A stretch of 64,000 bases of DNA, from the NCBI RefSeq assembly GCF_023898315.1, contig NC_064622.1, positions 358,155,234 to 358,219,233 on the forward strand, written 5' to 3'. The notes under the pieces were generated by a model. It did not search any database and was not told where the DNA came from. It was given only the letters and a program-made list of their open reading frames with translations. Shown here piece by piece: positions 31,441-41,160 of the stretch (the first letter of the stretch is position 1; each line of letters begins with the position of its first letter). The translations under genes were made by a program, and so were the position numbers. Source of the stretch: Schistocerca nitens. Taxonomy: Eukaryota > Arthropoda > Insecta > Orthoptera > Acrididae.

Positions 31441-32606
31441 AGGGAGGTTTATTATATTTTGGTTCAAAAAATCGATTTTAATTGCATTTTTGGATCCATA
31501 AAAGTGTTTAGAATCCACTCCTGAAACGGTTTTTCAGAATACGGAACGGAAATGTTTTTTATTCGTGGCTGAACAAAAAAATACACCTGCCTGAAATCGG
31601 CCTTTTTCACGCAACAGTTTTTTTTTTCTTTCGGAGGACGAGTTATTGTACCGGTGCTTGGGAGGAAACACACAAAATTCAAATGAAAGTTTGAACGCGT
31701 GTGTTTGGAAGTTATCCCCCAAACATTTGCACTCTGGTGCGAAGACTGTGGAGGTTGCGACTTTGCTGGCAGTGAGCAGCTTCAATGAAGGCTATTCAGC
31801 AATTCTGAAGACCATGACAACGATTGACGTCACCCTGGGACTCTATTCGACGCAGTTCGCCAAGCATCCGGGCGACCACCTGATTCAAGCGGCCGAAAAC
31901 CGCTTGTCACCAGTCGTACGAGCGGCTCTGGAGCAGCGCAGGATGGACCAGATCGAGCAGAACGGTCTCTATGAGGAAGAGGAAGGACTAGTTTATGGAC
32001 CCGGAATAGCAGATTGAACGCAACTTGCATAATATTGCATTTAAATGTAGTCAAAACTACAAACGCGTTTTTCTCGAAGTGAGTTTTTTTATCGCACGAT
32101 ATGGTAACTTCAAATCTACTGAACGGATTGGCATGATTCTTCGTTTCCGACAAAGCTTACTAAATTACCTAGGAGTTGTACCACTTTTATTTCGATCCAT
32201 CAACTATAAATATTTTTACTTAGCCGACGAAGTCGAAAAAATCGATGAAAAAAATCCTATTTATTTCAAATGGCCGCCATTTTGTTTCATATGGTCCAAA
32301 TAACATAAGCGAGGTACAACTCCTAAAGAATCTTATATACTTAGCTAACGCCAACTCAGTTTTGATTTCAGACGAGCCGGCTGACCTGTGACATACCACG
32401 CGTGGAGGTCGGCATCCAAATTTTGTTTCATTCCAACGGCACTTCCGCCTTTGCCCTTCGACATATCCGGTCGAAAAAATTCCAGTTTGTAGAAGAAATA
32501 TCAATAAACATTTTGACCAAATTTGACATTGATATCTATAACACATTCCGAGAAAAAAATTCTCAAAGAACATACTTTTTTCGGGCCAAAGATAGTAAAC
32601 CACCCC
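31441..32606 (+). mobile_element. Kolobok-like DNA element, defective
   Basis: It is bounded by TTAA on both sides (31437-31440 and 32607-32610), and removing the element and one TTAA restores a normal tRNA-like SINE junction (GGCTTAACCACTTTG). The ends are imperfect inverted repeats of about 22 bp (AGGGAGGTTTATTATATTTT against the complement of TAGTAAACCACCCC). TTAA duplications occur in piggyBac and Kolobok; the encoded protein fragment favours Kolobok. Confidence 0.65.
31646..32017 (+). pseudogene. Kolobok/Mutator-like transposase C-terminal fragment
   Basis: A 123-codon frame contains GGNTQNSNESLNACVWKLSP, HSGAKTVEVATLLAVSSFNE and GYSAILK, ending GLVYGPGIAD. This block resembles the C-terminal portion of a 'Mutator-like' domain found in arthropod and cnidarian Kolobok-type transposases (NTxNxNESLNxxxWxxxPK). 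No catalytic acidic triad was identified. Upstream coding sequence is missing, so this copy is not autonomous. The family name is from memory. Confidence 0.6.
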
Positions 32607-32739
32607 TTAACCACTTTGCCAATCCATGTACTCTTCTCAGAGCAAATTTCCATGTATCATACTGTCTGTATCATTATATCGTAGCCCAACATATTCGTCG
32701 CTTTCACTCATCATTCGAGTCGGTCTGTGGAGCGTAGAC

Positions 32740-32895
32740 AGATGGCCAATGTAGTTAAGGGGACCGCTTGTGATAAGCAGGTGATCTGGGTTCGAGTCCC
32801 AGCAGATCAAAAAGTTCGTATGTCACTATTGTGTAGTAGATCTATACATAATACAGCTGATATGAAGCAATTCACAGTCAGCGAATTCATTTAGA
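32740..32895. mobile_element. tRNA-derived hairpin repeat, family C, right half
   Basis: tRNA-like segment GTAGTTAAGGGGACCGCTTG followed by the B box GGGTTCGAGTCCCAGC (about 32789-32804). The outer sequence is the inverse of 31300-31380. It is not a functional tRNA gene because no proper acceptor stem or anticodon arm is kept. Confidence 0.6.
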
Positions 32896-33194
32896 AAAAT
32901 TATTTTAACTTCGTTTAGCCGGCTGTGGGCAAATTATCAGGGGTGACAAATCGAGAGCTTTACTTTCTTGAGAAGGTTGGCGATTGGCTGAGTTCTAAGG
33001 ACTCCTTCATTTGTTTGTGAAAATAGGAAGTAAATAATCTAGCCGACCCCGAAGAGACTCTGAAGAATTATTCGTCAGGTTCAGTTATGAAGGAGAAGGA
33101 GAATGTAAGTCTGCAGGCTTTCGTGGCCGTTGTCACTGAAGTTAAAATCTTCCGGGTTATTAGGCCGCGTTATGTTTCTTCTAAAATGTTCGAC

Positions 33195-33225
33195 GTTTCG
33201 ACCCCTCTGCTGGTATCTTCCTCAG
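33195..33225 (-). ncRNA. hammerhead-ribozyme-like motif (PLE2)
   Basis: On the minus strand: CTGAGGA (33225-33219), a hairpin GATACC...GGGGTC (one internal mismatch) as helix II, then GAAAC (33199-33195) and GTCG. This matches the CUGANGA...GAAA layout of PLE hammerheads. Cleavage is not shown. Confidence 0.6.
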
Positions 33226-33464
33226 GATCTTTTGGTGTTCACTACTGCTAGAACACTGTCAGAGACGAGTGTCGCGTCCACTTATAAAGGGGGAATTTTC
33301 TGGCGTTCGTGCTGGAGAAGTGGTAGTATTGGTTAAAATACATGTGGCTACCATTGGTGGGCCATAGTCATAGGCTAATACAGAAGAAGAGGCGTTGGTA
33401 GCTCATCTTCTGTGGATACCATTGGCGGTCCATCGTCATTGGATAGAAAGGCACTATTCCACAC

Positions 33465-34137
33465 TTACGATGGAGAACTGTTATTGGTTGAAATGCCTGC
33501 TACCGCTATTGGTTGGTCGTCATCAGTGGCTAGATTCGAAACGGACAGAGCAAGAGAGGGGGAATGTTTACCCAAAATATTATTGTCCGCCGAGGTGACT
33601 TGCAGCGCGTTGTTTATGACGCTCACACACCGCGGCCGCGTATTTACTTCCTTGATGGCGGGGAGCCACGATGCTGGAAGCCTGTAGCCGTCCTCTCTAT
33701 TGAAATTAGATGAATTCTCAGAAATTTCAACCGCTTCTCGGACCTTTCTTCTATAAATGTTTGTTCCTTTAGCCAGTACACGTACGTTATTAAAATCGAT
33801 GTCAGAGACACAGTTCTCATGATGTTCCGCTACTGCCGACTTTGCACTTTGTTTTAGCCGCATGTGCCGTTCGTGATCCTTAATGCGTTCTTTAACAGTT
33901 CTTCCCGTTTCGCCCTTATACACTTTGCGCAGCCACATGACACTTGATAGAAGCCTGCATTGTGGAGGTAATCAGCTGCATCCGTATTCCGTCGAAAAAA
34001 GTCTTTTATTTTGTTTTGACTACAGGAAGATGTCTGAATACCATTTTTCTTTAAAATTCTGCTTATGCGGTCAGTGACCCCAGAAACGAACGGTAACCTG
34101 ACGGAGAGAGAAGGCTATTCCTCGTCATTATTATTAG
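33465..34137 (-). pseudogene. PLE2 GIY-YIG endonuclease domain
   Basis: Read from about 34137 down: a linker with RISRILKKNGIQTSS, then LHNAGFYQVSCGCAK and VYKGETGRTVKERIKDHERH, which is the GIY-YIG core in cysteine-rich PLE context, with a frameshift near 33935. The C-terminal block reads REAVEISENSSNFNREDGY and LPASWLPAI, the typical PLE ending. One frameshift and the upstream insertions inactivate it. Confidence 0.85.
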
Positions 34138-34302
34138 CGGTATAATTGTTGTTGTGGTCTTCAGTCCTGAGACTGGTTTGATGCAGCTCTCCATGCTACT
34201 CTATCCTGTGCAAGCTTTTTCATCTCCCAGTACCTACTGCAGCCTACATCCTTCTGACTCTGCTTAGTGTATTTATCTCTTGGTCTCCCTCTACGATTTT
34301 CA

Positions 34303-34584
34303 GCCTCCACGCTGCCCTCCAGTACTAAATTGGTAATCCCTTGATGCCTCAGAACATATACTACCAACAGATCCCTTCTTCTACTCAAGTTGTGCCACAA
34401 ACTCCTCTTCTCCCCAATTCTATTCAATACCTCAATATTTATCTCTTACCCTCCACGCTGCCCTCCAATACTAAACTGGTGATCCCTTGATGCCTCAGAA
34501 CACGTCCTACCAACCGATCCCTTCTTCTAGTTAAGTTGTGCCACAGACTTCTCTTCTCCCCAATCCTATTCAATACCTCGTCAT
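34303..34584 (-). repeat. direct duplication inside the RTE fragment
   Basis: 34303-34436 and 34451-34584 cover the same part of the RTE C-terminus in tandem but differ at about one base in ten, too much for a simple recent duplication of one copy. Confidence 0.75.
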
Positions 34585-34788
34585 TACTTATATGATCTAC
34601 CCATCTAATCTTCAGCATTCTTCTGTAGCACCACATTTCGAAAGCTTCTATTCTCTTCTTGTCTAAACTATTTATCGTCCATGTTTCACTTCCATACATG
34701 GCTACACTCCATACAAATACTTTCAGAAACGACTTCCTGACACTTAAATCAAAACTCGATGTTAACAAATTTCTCTTCTTCAGAAATG

Positions 34789-34980
34789 GCCGGCCGCGGT
34801 GGTCTAGCGGTTCTAGGCGCTCAGTCAGGAACCGCGCGACTGATACGGTCGCAGGTTCGAATCCTGCCTCGGGCATGGATGTGTGTGATGTCCATAGGTT
34901 AGTTAGGTTTAAGTAGTTCTAAGTTCTAGGGGACTTATGACCACAGATGTTGAGTCCCATAGTGCTCAGAGCCATTTTTT
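34789..34980 (+). mobile_element. SINE, Ser/Leu-tRNA-like head
   Basis: Plus-strand full-length copy with a perfect 13-bp TSD, TTCTTCAGAAATG, at 34776-34788 and 34981-34993, inside the RTE fragment. Confidence 0.9.
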
Positions 34981-35690
34981 TTCTTCAGAAATGCTTTCCT
35001 TGCCATTGACAGTCTATATTTTATATCCTCCCTACTTCGACCATCATCAGTTATTTTGCTCCCCAAATAGCAAAACTCCTTTACTACTTTAAGTGTCTCA
35101 TTTCCTAATCTCATTCCCTCAGCATCACCCGACTTAATTCGACTACATTCCATTATCCTCGTTTTGCTTTTGTTGATGTTCATCTTATACCCTCCTTTCA
35201 AGACACTGTCCATTCCGTTCAACTGCTCTTCCAAGTCCTTTGCTGTCTCTGACAGAATTACAATGTCATCGGCGAACCTCAAAGTTTTTATTTCTTCTCC
35301 ATGGATTTTAATACCTACTCCGAACTTTTCTTTTGTTTCCTTTACTGCTTGCTCAATATAAAGATTGAATAGCATCAGGGAGAGGTACAACCCTGTCTCA
35401 CTCCCTTCCCAACCACTGCTTCTCTTTCATGTCCCTCGACTCTTATAACTGCCATCTGCTTTCTGTACAAATTGTAATTTTGTAAAATTGTATAATTATT
35501 CCGCCTAAAAGCCCTGTCGATTGAATAACTATCATACCCATTTGCCTTCAATGTCCTCTTTAAAAAATTCAACTCCGATTCTAAGTTATCGTCATCGCTG
35601 ATACGGAAGGCACGTGAAGACAGAATGTTGAGTACTGCTTGCTTCTGGGCTGGGCGGTGGTGCGAAGTGGCATCTAAATACCTGTTTGTG

Positions 35691-35883
35691 GTTCAAATGG
35701 CTCTGAGCACTATGGGACTTAACATCTGTGGTCATCAGTCCCCTAGAACTTACAACTACTTAAACCTAACTAACCTAAGGACATCACACACATTCATGCC
35801 CGAGGCAGGATTCGAACCTGCGACCGTAGCAGCCGCGCGGTTCCGGACTGCGCGCCTAGAACCGCTAGACCACCGCGGCCGGC
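35691..35883 (-). mobile_element. SINE, Ser/Leu-tRNA-like head, no TSD
   Basis: Minus-strand copy between two PLE2 coding fragments. No target duplication was found. The PLE frame reads ..VEEELHA on one side and TNRYLDATSHH on the other, so about 60 codons expected in between are missing, consistent with a deletion at insertion. Confidence 0.8.
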
Positions 35884-35889
35884 TGCATG

Positions 35890-36681
35890 AAGTTCTTCTT
35901 CGACGTGTGGCCATATAACAAATGTATCTTCCACGTAGCGGAGCCAGCAAGAAGGCTTCAAAGGAGCACTACTTAACGCCTGTTGCTCAAAATGTTCCAT
36001 AAAAACGTCAGCGGTGATTGGCGAAATGGGTGAACCCATAGCAAGGCCGTCAGCCTGTTCATAGAATTCACCATTGTACTTAAAGTAGCTCGAGTGAAGA
36101 CGTAATTCAATTAAGTCACAAACATTTGGAGCAACATTCTCTCTTATGATCTCCATTGTATCTGTTACTGGGAGTTATTAAATTACGATGTCACATCGAA
36201 GCTAACAAGAATGTCACCCGCAGATATCCTCAGTGTGCGTATAATTTCTAAAAAATGTTTCGAATTTTTTATAAAAGTATTTGTTTTACCAACGAGATGT
36301 CTCAGTTTTCCAGATAAATGACGTGCTAAAAAATAAGTCAGCGAGTTAATCCCACTGACTATAGGCCTCAAAGGAACCGATTCTTTATGTATTTTCGATA
36401 GTCCGTACATTCTGGGTGAGACAGGTATTCGAGATGTTAGATTCTTTGTAATAGAGCTGTCCAGTCTGGAGTCTGATAACAGGTTTTTCACTTTCCGAAC
36501 GATTGTTCGTCGGATCGCTTTTTAACTTGCGATACACAGGATCAGCTAGTAGTTGTTCCATCTTCCTGTGATAATCTACAGCGTCAAAAACAACAGTAGC
36601 ATTCCCCTTATCCGATTTTGTTACAACGATGCTTTCGTTTCTCATGAGTTCAATAAGAGTATTATGCGAATTTACTGCCAC
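35890..36681 (-). pseudogene. PLE2 reverse transcriptase fragments
   Basis: From 36681 down: VVTKSDKGNATVVFDAVDYH, VSPRMYGLSKIHKESVPLRP, SAGDILVSFDVTS (RT motif A), then after a frame break GLAMGSPISPITADVFMEHF (motif B region) and RYVEDTFVIWPH (motif C, where PLEs normally have YVDD). The catalytic pair is therefore ED here rather than DD. The first part of the protein is missing. Confidence 0.88.
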
Positions 36682-37105
36682 GTTTGGGCGAAGAAATCAA
36701 GCAAAAACGGCCGCATTTGGCCAAGAAGAAAGTGTTGTTTCTTCAGGGCAATGCACCAGCTCACAAGTCCGTTATTACAATGGCCAAAATTAATCAATCA
36801 ACGTTTGAATTGCAACCTCATACACCGTATTCGCCTGATTTAGCTCCGTCGGATTATTTTCTGTTCCCAATCTTGAAAAAATGGCTCGGTGGTCGAAGAT
36901 TTTCAACAAACGAAGAAGTGATGCCGGCAGTTAATGGCTGTTTTGAGGAGTTAGACAGTTCTCATTGTAAAAAGGGTATCGAACTTATTGAAAATCGCTG
37001 GAAAAAATGTATAGAGAAGAAAGGAGATTATGTTGAAAATTAATACTTTTTTCCAAAGTGTTTGTGTTTTTTGGGTACTTATGGGACCACCTTTGAATAG
37101 GCATA
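36681..37105 (+). mobile_element. mariner 3' fragment
   Basis: The right half of a mariner, abutting the truncated end of PLE2. The coding end at 37043 is followed by about 60 bp of tail. The left half is absent. Confidence 0.7.
36684..37043 (+). pseudogene. mariner transposase C-terminal fragment
   Basis: 119 open codons from the catalytic region to the natural end. LFLQGNAPAHKS shows the second catalytic aspartate replaced by glycine, while YSPDLAPSDYFLFP keeps the third aspartate. It ends KKGDYVEN, as is usual for mariner transposases. The first catalytic aspartate and the DNA-binding domain are missing. Confidence 0.85.
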
Positions 37106-37651
37106 TTTGAAGAATACTAATGAGGAGTAATTCACTCACGAAAGAGGTCGCTTACAAAATCTCCATGTGACCAATTCCTTGGTGTTGTTCGACGGTGTGG
37201 GACTCTCAGCAAATTGGATTAACAGAAGAGATAGAGAATAGCTGCACTTTTCGTCACTGGTTTATTTATTCGGCCCGAGAAATTCTCAAAGAATTGCAAT
37301 GAGAGGCAGTACAAGAGAGACGGAGTGTATTGTGGCGACACGTTGTTTATCGAAGTCAGCTTCATCCTCAAATGTCTTACAAGCCTCATCTCGAAACTAG
37401 ATGCACCTACTGCAGACAGCTCCCTTTATGATATCGGCAGAAAAATTATAAACATTCGGGTTCATACAGAGATGTACCAACAGTCTTTCTTCCGGCGTAC
37501 CATCTGCGAATGGAATCAGCAGGGACAAAGTGAATCTGATAAAAATACGGGTTGATTCGACTGCCCCTATCGATAGGTTTTATACAACCTGCAACGCCTT
37601 CAAATACCATGAGCAAGATTTGCGTATCCTCTCCCTCGCCTTGCGCAAACA
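37106..37651. other. spacer, nothing recognised
   Basis: No supported feature between the two mariner sequences. Confidence 0.35.
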
Positions 37652-37687
37652 ACGAGGAGAATGAAGATAGTAAGTTTCCCGATGTTG

Positions 37688-37870
37688 GCCAACCACTCTG
37701 GCCGAGTGGTTTTAAGCGCTTCAGTCAGGAACCGGTCGTAGGTTCGAATCCTGTCTCGGGCATGGATGTGTGTGATGTTCTTGGGTTAGTTAGGTTTAAG
37801 TAGTCCTAAGTCTAGGGGACTGATGACCTCAGATGTTAAGTTCCATAGTGCTTAGAGCCAATTGAACCTA
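37688..37870 (+). mobile_element. SINE, Ser/Leu-tRNA-like head
   Basis: Plus-strand copy with a perfect 13-bp TSD, TTTCCCGATGTTG, at 37675-37687 and 37871-37883. Confidence 0.9.
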
Positions 37871-38069
37871 TTTCCCGATGTTGTTTCCTTTAAAATAGAC
37901 GTATGTAGTAGGGGAAGTAGCGCATGCGCAACTGATCTGTGGCGTGACAATCAAATGAAGGCCGGGCAGATCCAACTTGATGTCAGTGCCGTGGCAGCCG
38001 TGCCCCGAAGTGGCGTCTCTTGTTCGTTCTCCCGCCGTCTGCAAGGTTCGGTCAGTGATAAGATTCCTT

Positions 38070-39272
38070 AATGCGCAAAACATAACGCCCATCGAAATTC
38101 ATTGTCAGCTCTATCAGGTCTAAGGGCAGAACATCATGCGCAAACAGATGGTGCGTAGCTGGTGTAGGCTTTTTTCTGAATGTCGCCAAAGTGTTCATGA
38201 CGAAGAGCGTAGCGGGCGACCGTCCCTCACCAATGATCACCTGGTTGAGCTGGTGAAACAGCTCATCCTGGAGAACCTTCGCTTCCCGATTATGGAGCTC
38301 AGCAGCCATTTTCCGCAGATATCGCTATCCTGGTTGCATGAAATTTTCACTAAGCACCTGTTGTTCAAGAAATTGTATGCCAGGTGGGTGCCGAAAAATC
38401 TGACACCCGAGCACAAAGCGAAACGCTTTAGAGCAGCACTGACGTTTCTGCAGCGGTATCATGATGATGGCGACGAGTTCCCCGACAGGATCGTCACAGG
38501 CGATAAGACGTGGACTTCTCTCTTGAGCCGAGAAGCCAAGCAGCAGTCAATGCGTTGGCATCACAGTGGATCTCCAGACAAGACGAAATTCAAACAGATT
38601 TTGCCAGTGCAGAAAGTGATGTGCACGGTGTTCTCGGACAGGAAGGCCATTGTTCAAAAAATGTTCAGATGTGTGTGAAATCTTATGGGACTTAACTGCT
38701 AAGGTGGCCAGTCCCAAAGCTCACACAGTACTTAACCTAAACCATCCTAAGGACAAACACACACACCCATGCCCGAGGGAGGGGACTCGAACCTCCGCCG
38801 GGACCAGCCGCACAGTCCATGACTGCAGCGGAAGGACATTGTTCTCATTGACTTCCTGCCGAGAGCTGAAACACCGAACACTGACCGTTACTGTGAAACA
38901 ATGCGTAAACTGCAACGTGCCATTCGGAACAAGAGGCGTGGAACGCTTACTGCAGGTGCTGTGCTGCTCCATACGAATGCTTGTCCCCATACGCCTCGGC
39001 GCATAGCAACTGTTTTGCAGAAGTTCGACTGGGAGCTGTTTGATCATCCAGCATACAGTCCTGGGCTTGCTTCAAGCGATTTCCATCTTTTCTTGCCCAT
39101 CAAGAAATTTCTGTCCTCCGGCCAGCGTTTTGACAAGGACGAAGAGCTGAGGACGACTGTCACATGCTGGTTCCACACGCAATCAGCAGACTTCTACGGC
39201 ACAGGAATACAAAAGTTGATCCCACGATACGACAAGTGTCTTTGTTCTTTTGATGACTATGTCGAGAAATAG
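38070..39272 (+). pseudogene. mariner transposase, interrupted
   Basis: The N-terminus is frameshifted near 38100. From 38136 the frame carries GRPSLTNDHLVELVKQLI, KKLYARWVPKNLTPEHK and VTGDKTWTSL (first catalytic aspartate). It stops at the SINE-like insertion near 38656. After it, the frame at 38901-39272 carries VLLHTNACPHTPRR, with asparagine where the second catalytic aspartate belongs, and SPGLASSDFHLF with the third aspartate, ending FDDYVEK. It is inactive through insertion, frameshift and the D-to-N change. Confidence 0.88.
38656..38829 (-). mobile_element. SINE-like element, third family
   Basis: 174 bp with a B-box-like GACTCGAACCTCC on the plus strand (tRNA-like head on the minus strand) and a body beginning GTGTGTGAAATCT. 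A 15-bp TSD (GGAAGGCCATTGTTC / GGAAGGACATTGTTC, one mismatch) lies at 38641-38655 and 38830-38844. A truncated relative is at 12672-12739. Confidence 0.85.
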
Positions 39273-39319
39273 CCCATACATTACTGTACCTGTTGCCAAT
39301 AAAGTTTTTCATGTAACTA

Positions 39320-40741
39320 CACTTCTGGAAATGGAAAAAAGAACACATTGACACCGGTGTGTCAGACCCACCATACTTGCTCCGGACACTGCGAGAGGGC
39401 TGTACAAGCAATGATCACACGCACGGCACAGCGGACACACCAGGAACCGCGGTGTTGGCCGTCGAATGGCGCTAGCTGCGCAGCATTTGTGCACCGCCGC
39501 CGTCAGTGTCAGCCAGTTTGCCGTGGCATACGGAGCTCCATCGCAGACTTTAACACTGGTAGCATGCCGCGACAGCGTGGACGTGAACCGTATGTGCAGT
39601 TGACGGACTTTGAGCGAGGGCGTATAGTGGGCATGCGGGAGGCCGGGTGGACGTACCGCCGAATTGCTCAACACGTGGGGCGTGAGGTCTCCACAGTACA
39701 TCGATGTTGTCGCCAGTGGTCGGCGGAAGGTGCACGTGCCCGTCGACCTGGGACCGGACCGCAGCGACGCACGGATGCACGCCAAGACCGTAGGATCCTA
39801 CACAGTGCCGTAGGGGACCGCACCGCCACTTCCCAGCAAATTAGGGACACTGTTGCTCCTGGGGTATCGGCGAGGACCATTCGCAACCGTCTCCATGAAG
39901 CTGGGCTACGGTCCCGCACACCGTTAGGCCGTCTTCCGCTCACGCCCCAACATCGTGCAGTCCGCCTCCAGTGGTGTCGCGACAGGCGTGAATGGAGGGA
40001 CGAATGGAGACGTGTCGTCTTCAGCGATGAGAGTCGCTTCTGCCTTGGTGCCAATGATGGTCGTATGCGTGTTTGGCGCCGTGCAGGTGAGCGCCACAAT
40101 CAGGACTGCATACGACCGAGGCACACAGGGCCAACACCCGGCATCATGGTGTGGGGAGCGATCTCCTACACTGGCCGTACACCACTGGTGATCGTCGAGG
40201 GGACACTGAATAGTGCACGGTACATCCAAACCGTCATCGAACCCATCGTTCTACCATTCCTAGACCGGCAAGGGAACTTGCTGTTCCAACAGGACAATGC
40301 ACGTCCGCATGTATCCCGTGCCACCCAACGTGCTCTAGAAGGTGTAAGTCAACTACCCTGGCCAGCAAGATCTCCGGATCTGTCCCCCATTGAGCATGTT
40401 TGGGACTGGATGAAGCGTCGTCTCACGCGGTCTGCACGTCCAGCACGAACGCTGGTCCAACTGAGGCGCCAGGTGGAAATGGCATGGCAAGCCGTTCCAC
40501 AGGACTACATCCAGCATCTCTACGATCGTCTCCATGGGAGAATAGCAGCCTGCATTGCTGCGAAAGGTGGATATACACTGTACTAGTGCCGACATTGTGC
40601 ATGCTCTGTTGCCTGTGTCTATGTGCCTGTGGTTCTGTCAGTGTGATCATGTGATGTATCTGACCCCAGGAATGTGTCAATAAAGTTTCCCGTTCCTGGG
40701 ACAATGAATTCACGGTGTTCTTATTTCAATTTCCAGGAGTG
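39320..40741 (+). mobile_element. Tc1-like element (DD32E), intact copy 1
   Basis: Flanked by TA (39318-39319, 40742-40743). Terminal inverted repeats of ~27 bp begin CACTTCTGGAAATGG, and the other end complements CACTCCTGGAAATTG. 1,422 bp, about 99% identical to 59576-60993. It is inserted near the 3' end of the surrounding mariner. Confidence 0.95.
39564..40586 (+). CDS. Tc1-like transposase, intact
   Basis: 340 codons from the ATG at 39564, chosen because the protein then begins MPRQRGREPYVQLTDFERGR like related transposases. The frame is open further up to 39348 but across the 5' untranslated region. Residues ~12-60 form the first HTH (FERGRIVGMREAGWTYRRIA) and ~85-125 the second (GVSARTIRNRLHEAGL). 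Catalytic motifs: VVFSDESRFCL (~150), FQQDNARPHVS (~245) and SPDLSPIEHVWDWM (~275). D and E are separated by 32 residues by my count, not the usual 34. It excises and inserts the element at TA in the nucleus. Four residues differ from copy 2. It looks functional. Confidence 0.93.
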   Translation: MPRQRGREPYVQLTDFERGRIVGMREAGWTYRRIAQHVGREVSTVHRCCRQWSAEGARARRPGTGPQRRTDARQDRRILHSAVGDRTATSQQIRDTVAPGVSARTIRNRLHEAGLRSRTPLGRLPLTPQHRAVRLQWCRDRREWRDEWRRVVFSDESRFCLGANDGRMRVWRRAGERHNQDCIRPRHTGPTPGIMVWGAISYTGRTPLVIVEGTLNSARYIQTVIEPIVLPFLDRQGNLLFQQDNARPHVSRATQRALEGVSQLPWPARSPDLSPIEHVWDWMKRRLTRSARPARTLVQLRRQVEMAWQAVPQDYIQHLYDRLHGRIAACIAAKGGYTLY

Positions 40742-40797
40742 TATGTTGTCTTCGTTTTAAAAAAATAGGGAAACTTACTTTCAGGATGCACGTCGTA

Positions 40798-41160
40798 TTA
40801 GTCCTACAGAAAAAAGTATACAGGACCTTTTTGTAGAAAATTTAATGTAATTAAATTTTGCGCTGTGATTTTTTTTCGCTAGAGGCAGTATTTTTCGAAT
40901 TATTCAAGAAAAATGTACTGCGCATAAGTAGCCAAAAAGACTCATTATTAGATGATTGCGCAACATCTACTGTAATAAGCCATTTCCATTGTTATTTAAA
41001 TTGAAGGGGAGAAAGGAAAGTAAAGGGAAGGAACTAATGCTATCAGCTGCAGCAGCATTTTGTGTGGAATCAGTGGCGGTGAATGAAAGTGTGTGTTTCG
41101 CTAGGATTCGAGTATGGAATCTCCAGCTTATTAGGCAGTTACGTTAACCACTGTGCCAGG
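40798..41160. other. spacer with a weak repeat
   Basis: 41010-41160 shares stretches with 42500-42640 (AACTAATG.TATCAGCTGCA and GTTA/ATTAACCACTG.GCCA), perhaps an old tRNA-related repeat. No gene was recognised. Confidence 0.35.

Larger units (their letters stand above)
34161..35480 (-). pseudogene. RTE reverse transcriptase 3' fragment
   Basis: Frames carry QMAVIRVEGHEREAVVGKGV and RQGC near 35400-35450, FADDIVILSE near 35265, YLGSKITDDGRSREDIK near 35020, and the C-terminal block NRIGEKRSLWHNL twice (in 34439-34580 and 34300-34427). It is shifted or deleted at several points, and the endonuclease and most of the RT fingers are missing. Confidence 0.85.
34148..35489 (-). mobile_element. RTE LINE fragment inserted in PLE2
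   Basis: 5'-truncated minus-strand copy of the RTE family at 14399-17339. The (CAA)n tail complement is at 34148. An 8-bp repeat, GTATAATT (34140-34147, 35490-35497), flanks it as a TSD. Removing it rejoins the PLE2 frame across ..RAFRRNNYTANNNDEE. It contains a SINE (34789-34980) and an internal ~149-bp duplication. Confidence 0.85.
33125..36680 (-). mobile_element. Penelope-like element (PLE2), interrupted
   Basis: Minus-strand PLE with, from right to left, N-terminal/RT domain fragments (36681 to about 35890), a connecting region (about 35690 to 35490), a GIY-YIG endonuclease (34137 to 33465) and a 3' end with a hammerhead-like motif (33225-33195). It is interrupted by an RTE fragment (34148-35489) and a SINE (35691-35883). 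Its 5' end is truncated next to a mariner fragment at 36681. Confidence 0.85.
37652..40797 (+). mobile_element. mariner with three nested insertions
   Basis: The left end near 37652 (ATAGTAAGTTTCCC) matches, inverted and imperfectly, the right end near 40797 (GGGAAACTTACTTTC). Inside lie a SINE (37688-37870), a third-family SINE-like element (38656-38829) and a complete Tc1-like element (39320-40741). Without them the mariner would be about 1.3 kb, the usual length. Confidence 0.75.

Noticed and set aside
32745-32815. Possible tRNA gene
   Set aside because: It has a good B box but no consistent acceptor stem, and it is one arm of a family C hairpin repeat.
39309-40229. Long minus-strand frames opposite the intact Tc1 transposase (158, 143 and 101 codons)
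   Set aside because: They are shadows of the GC-rich plus-strand transposase and recur identically opposite the second copy at 59682-60485.
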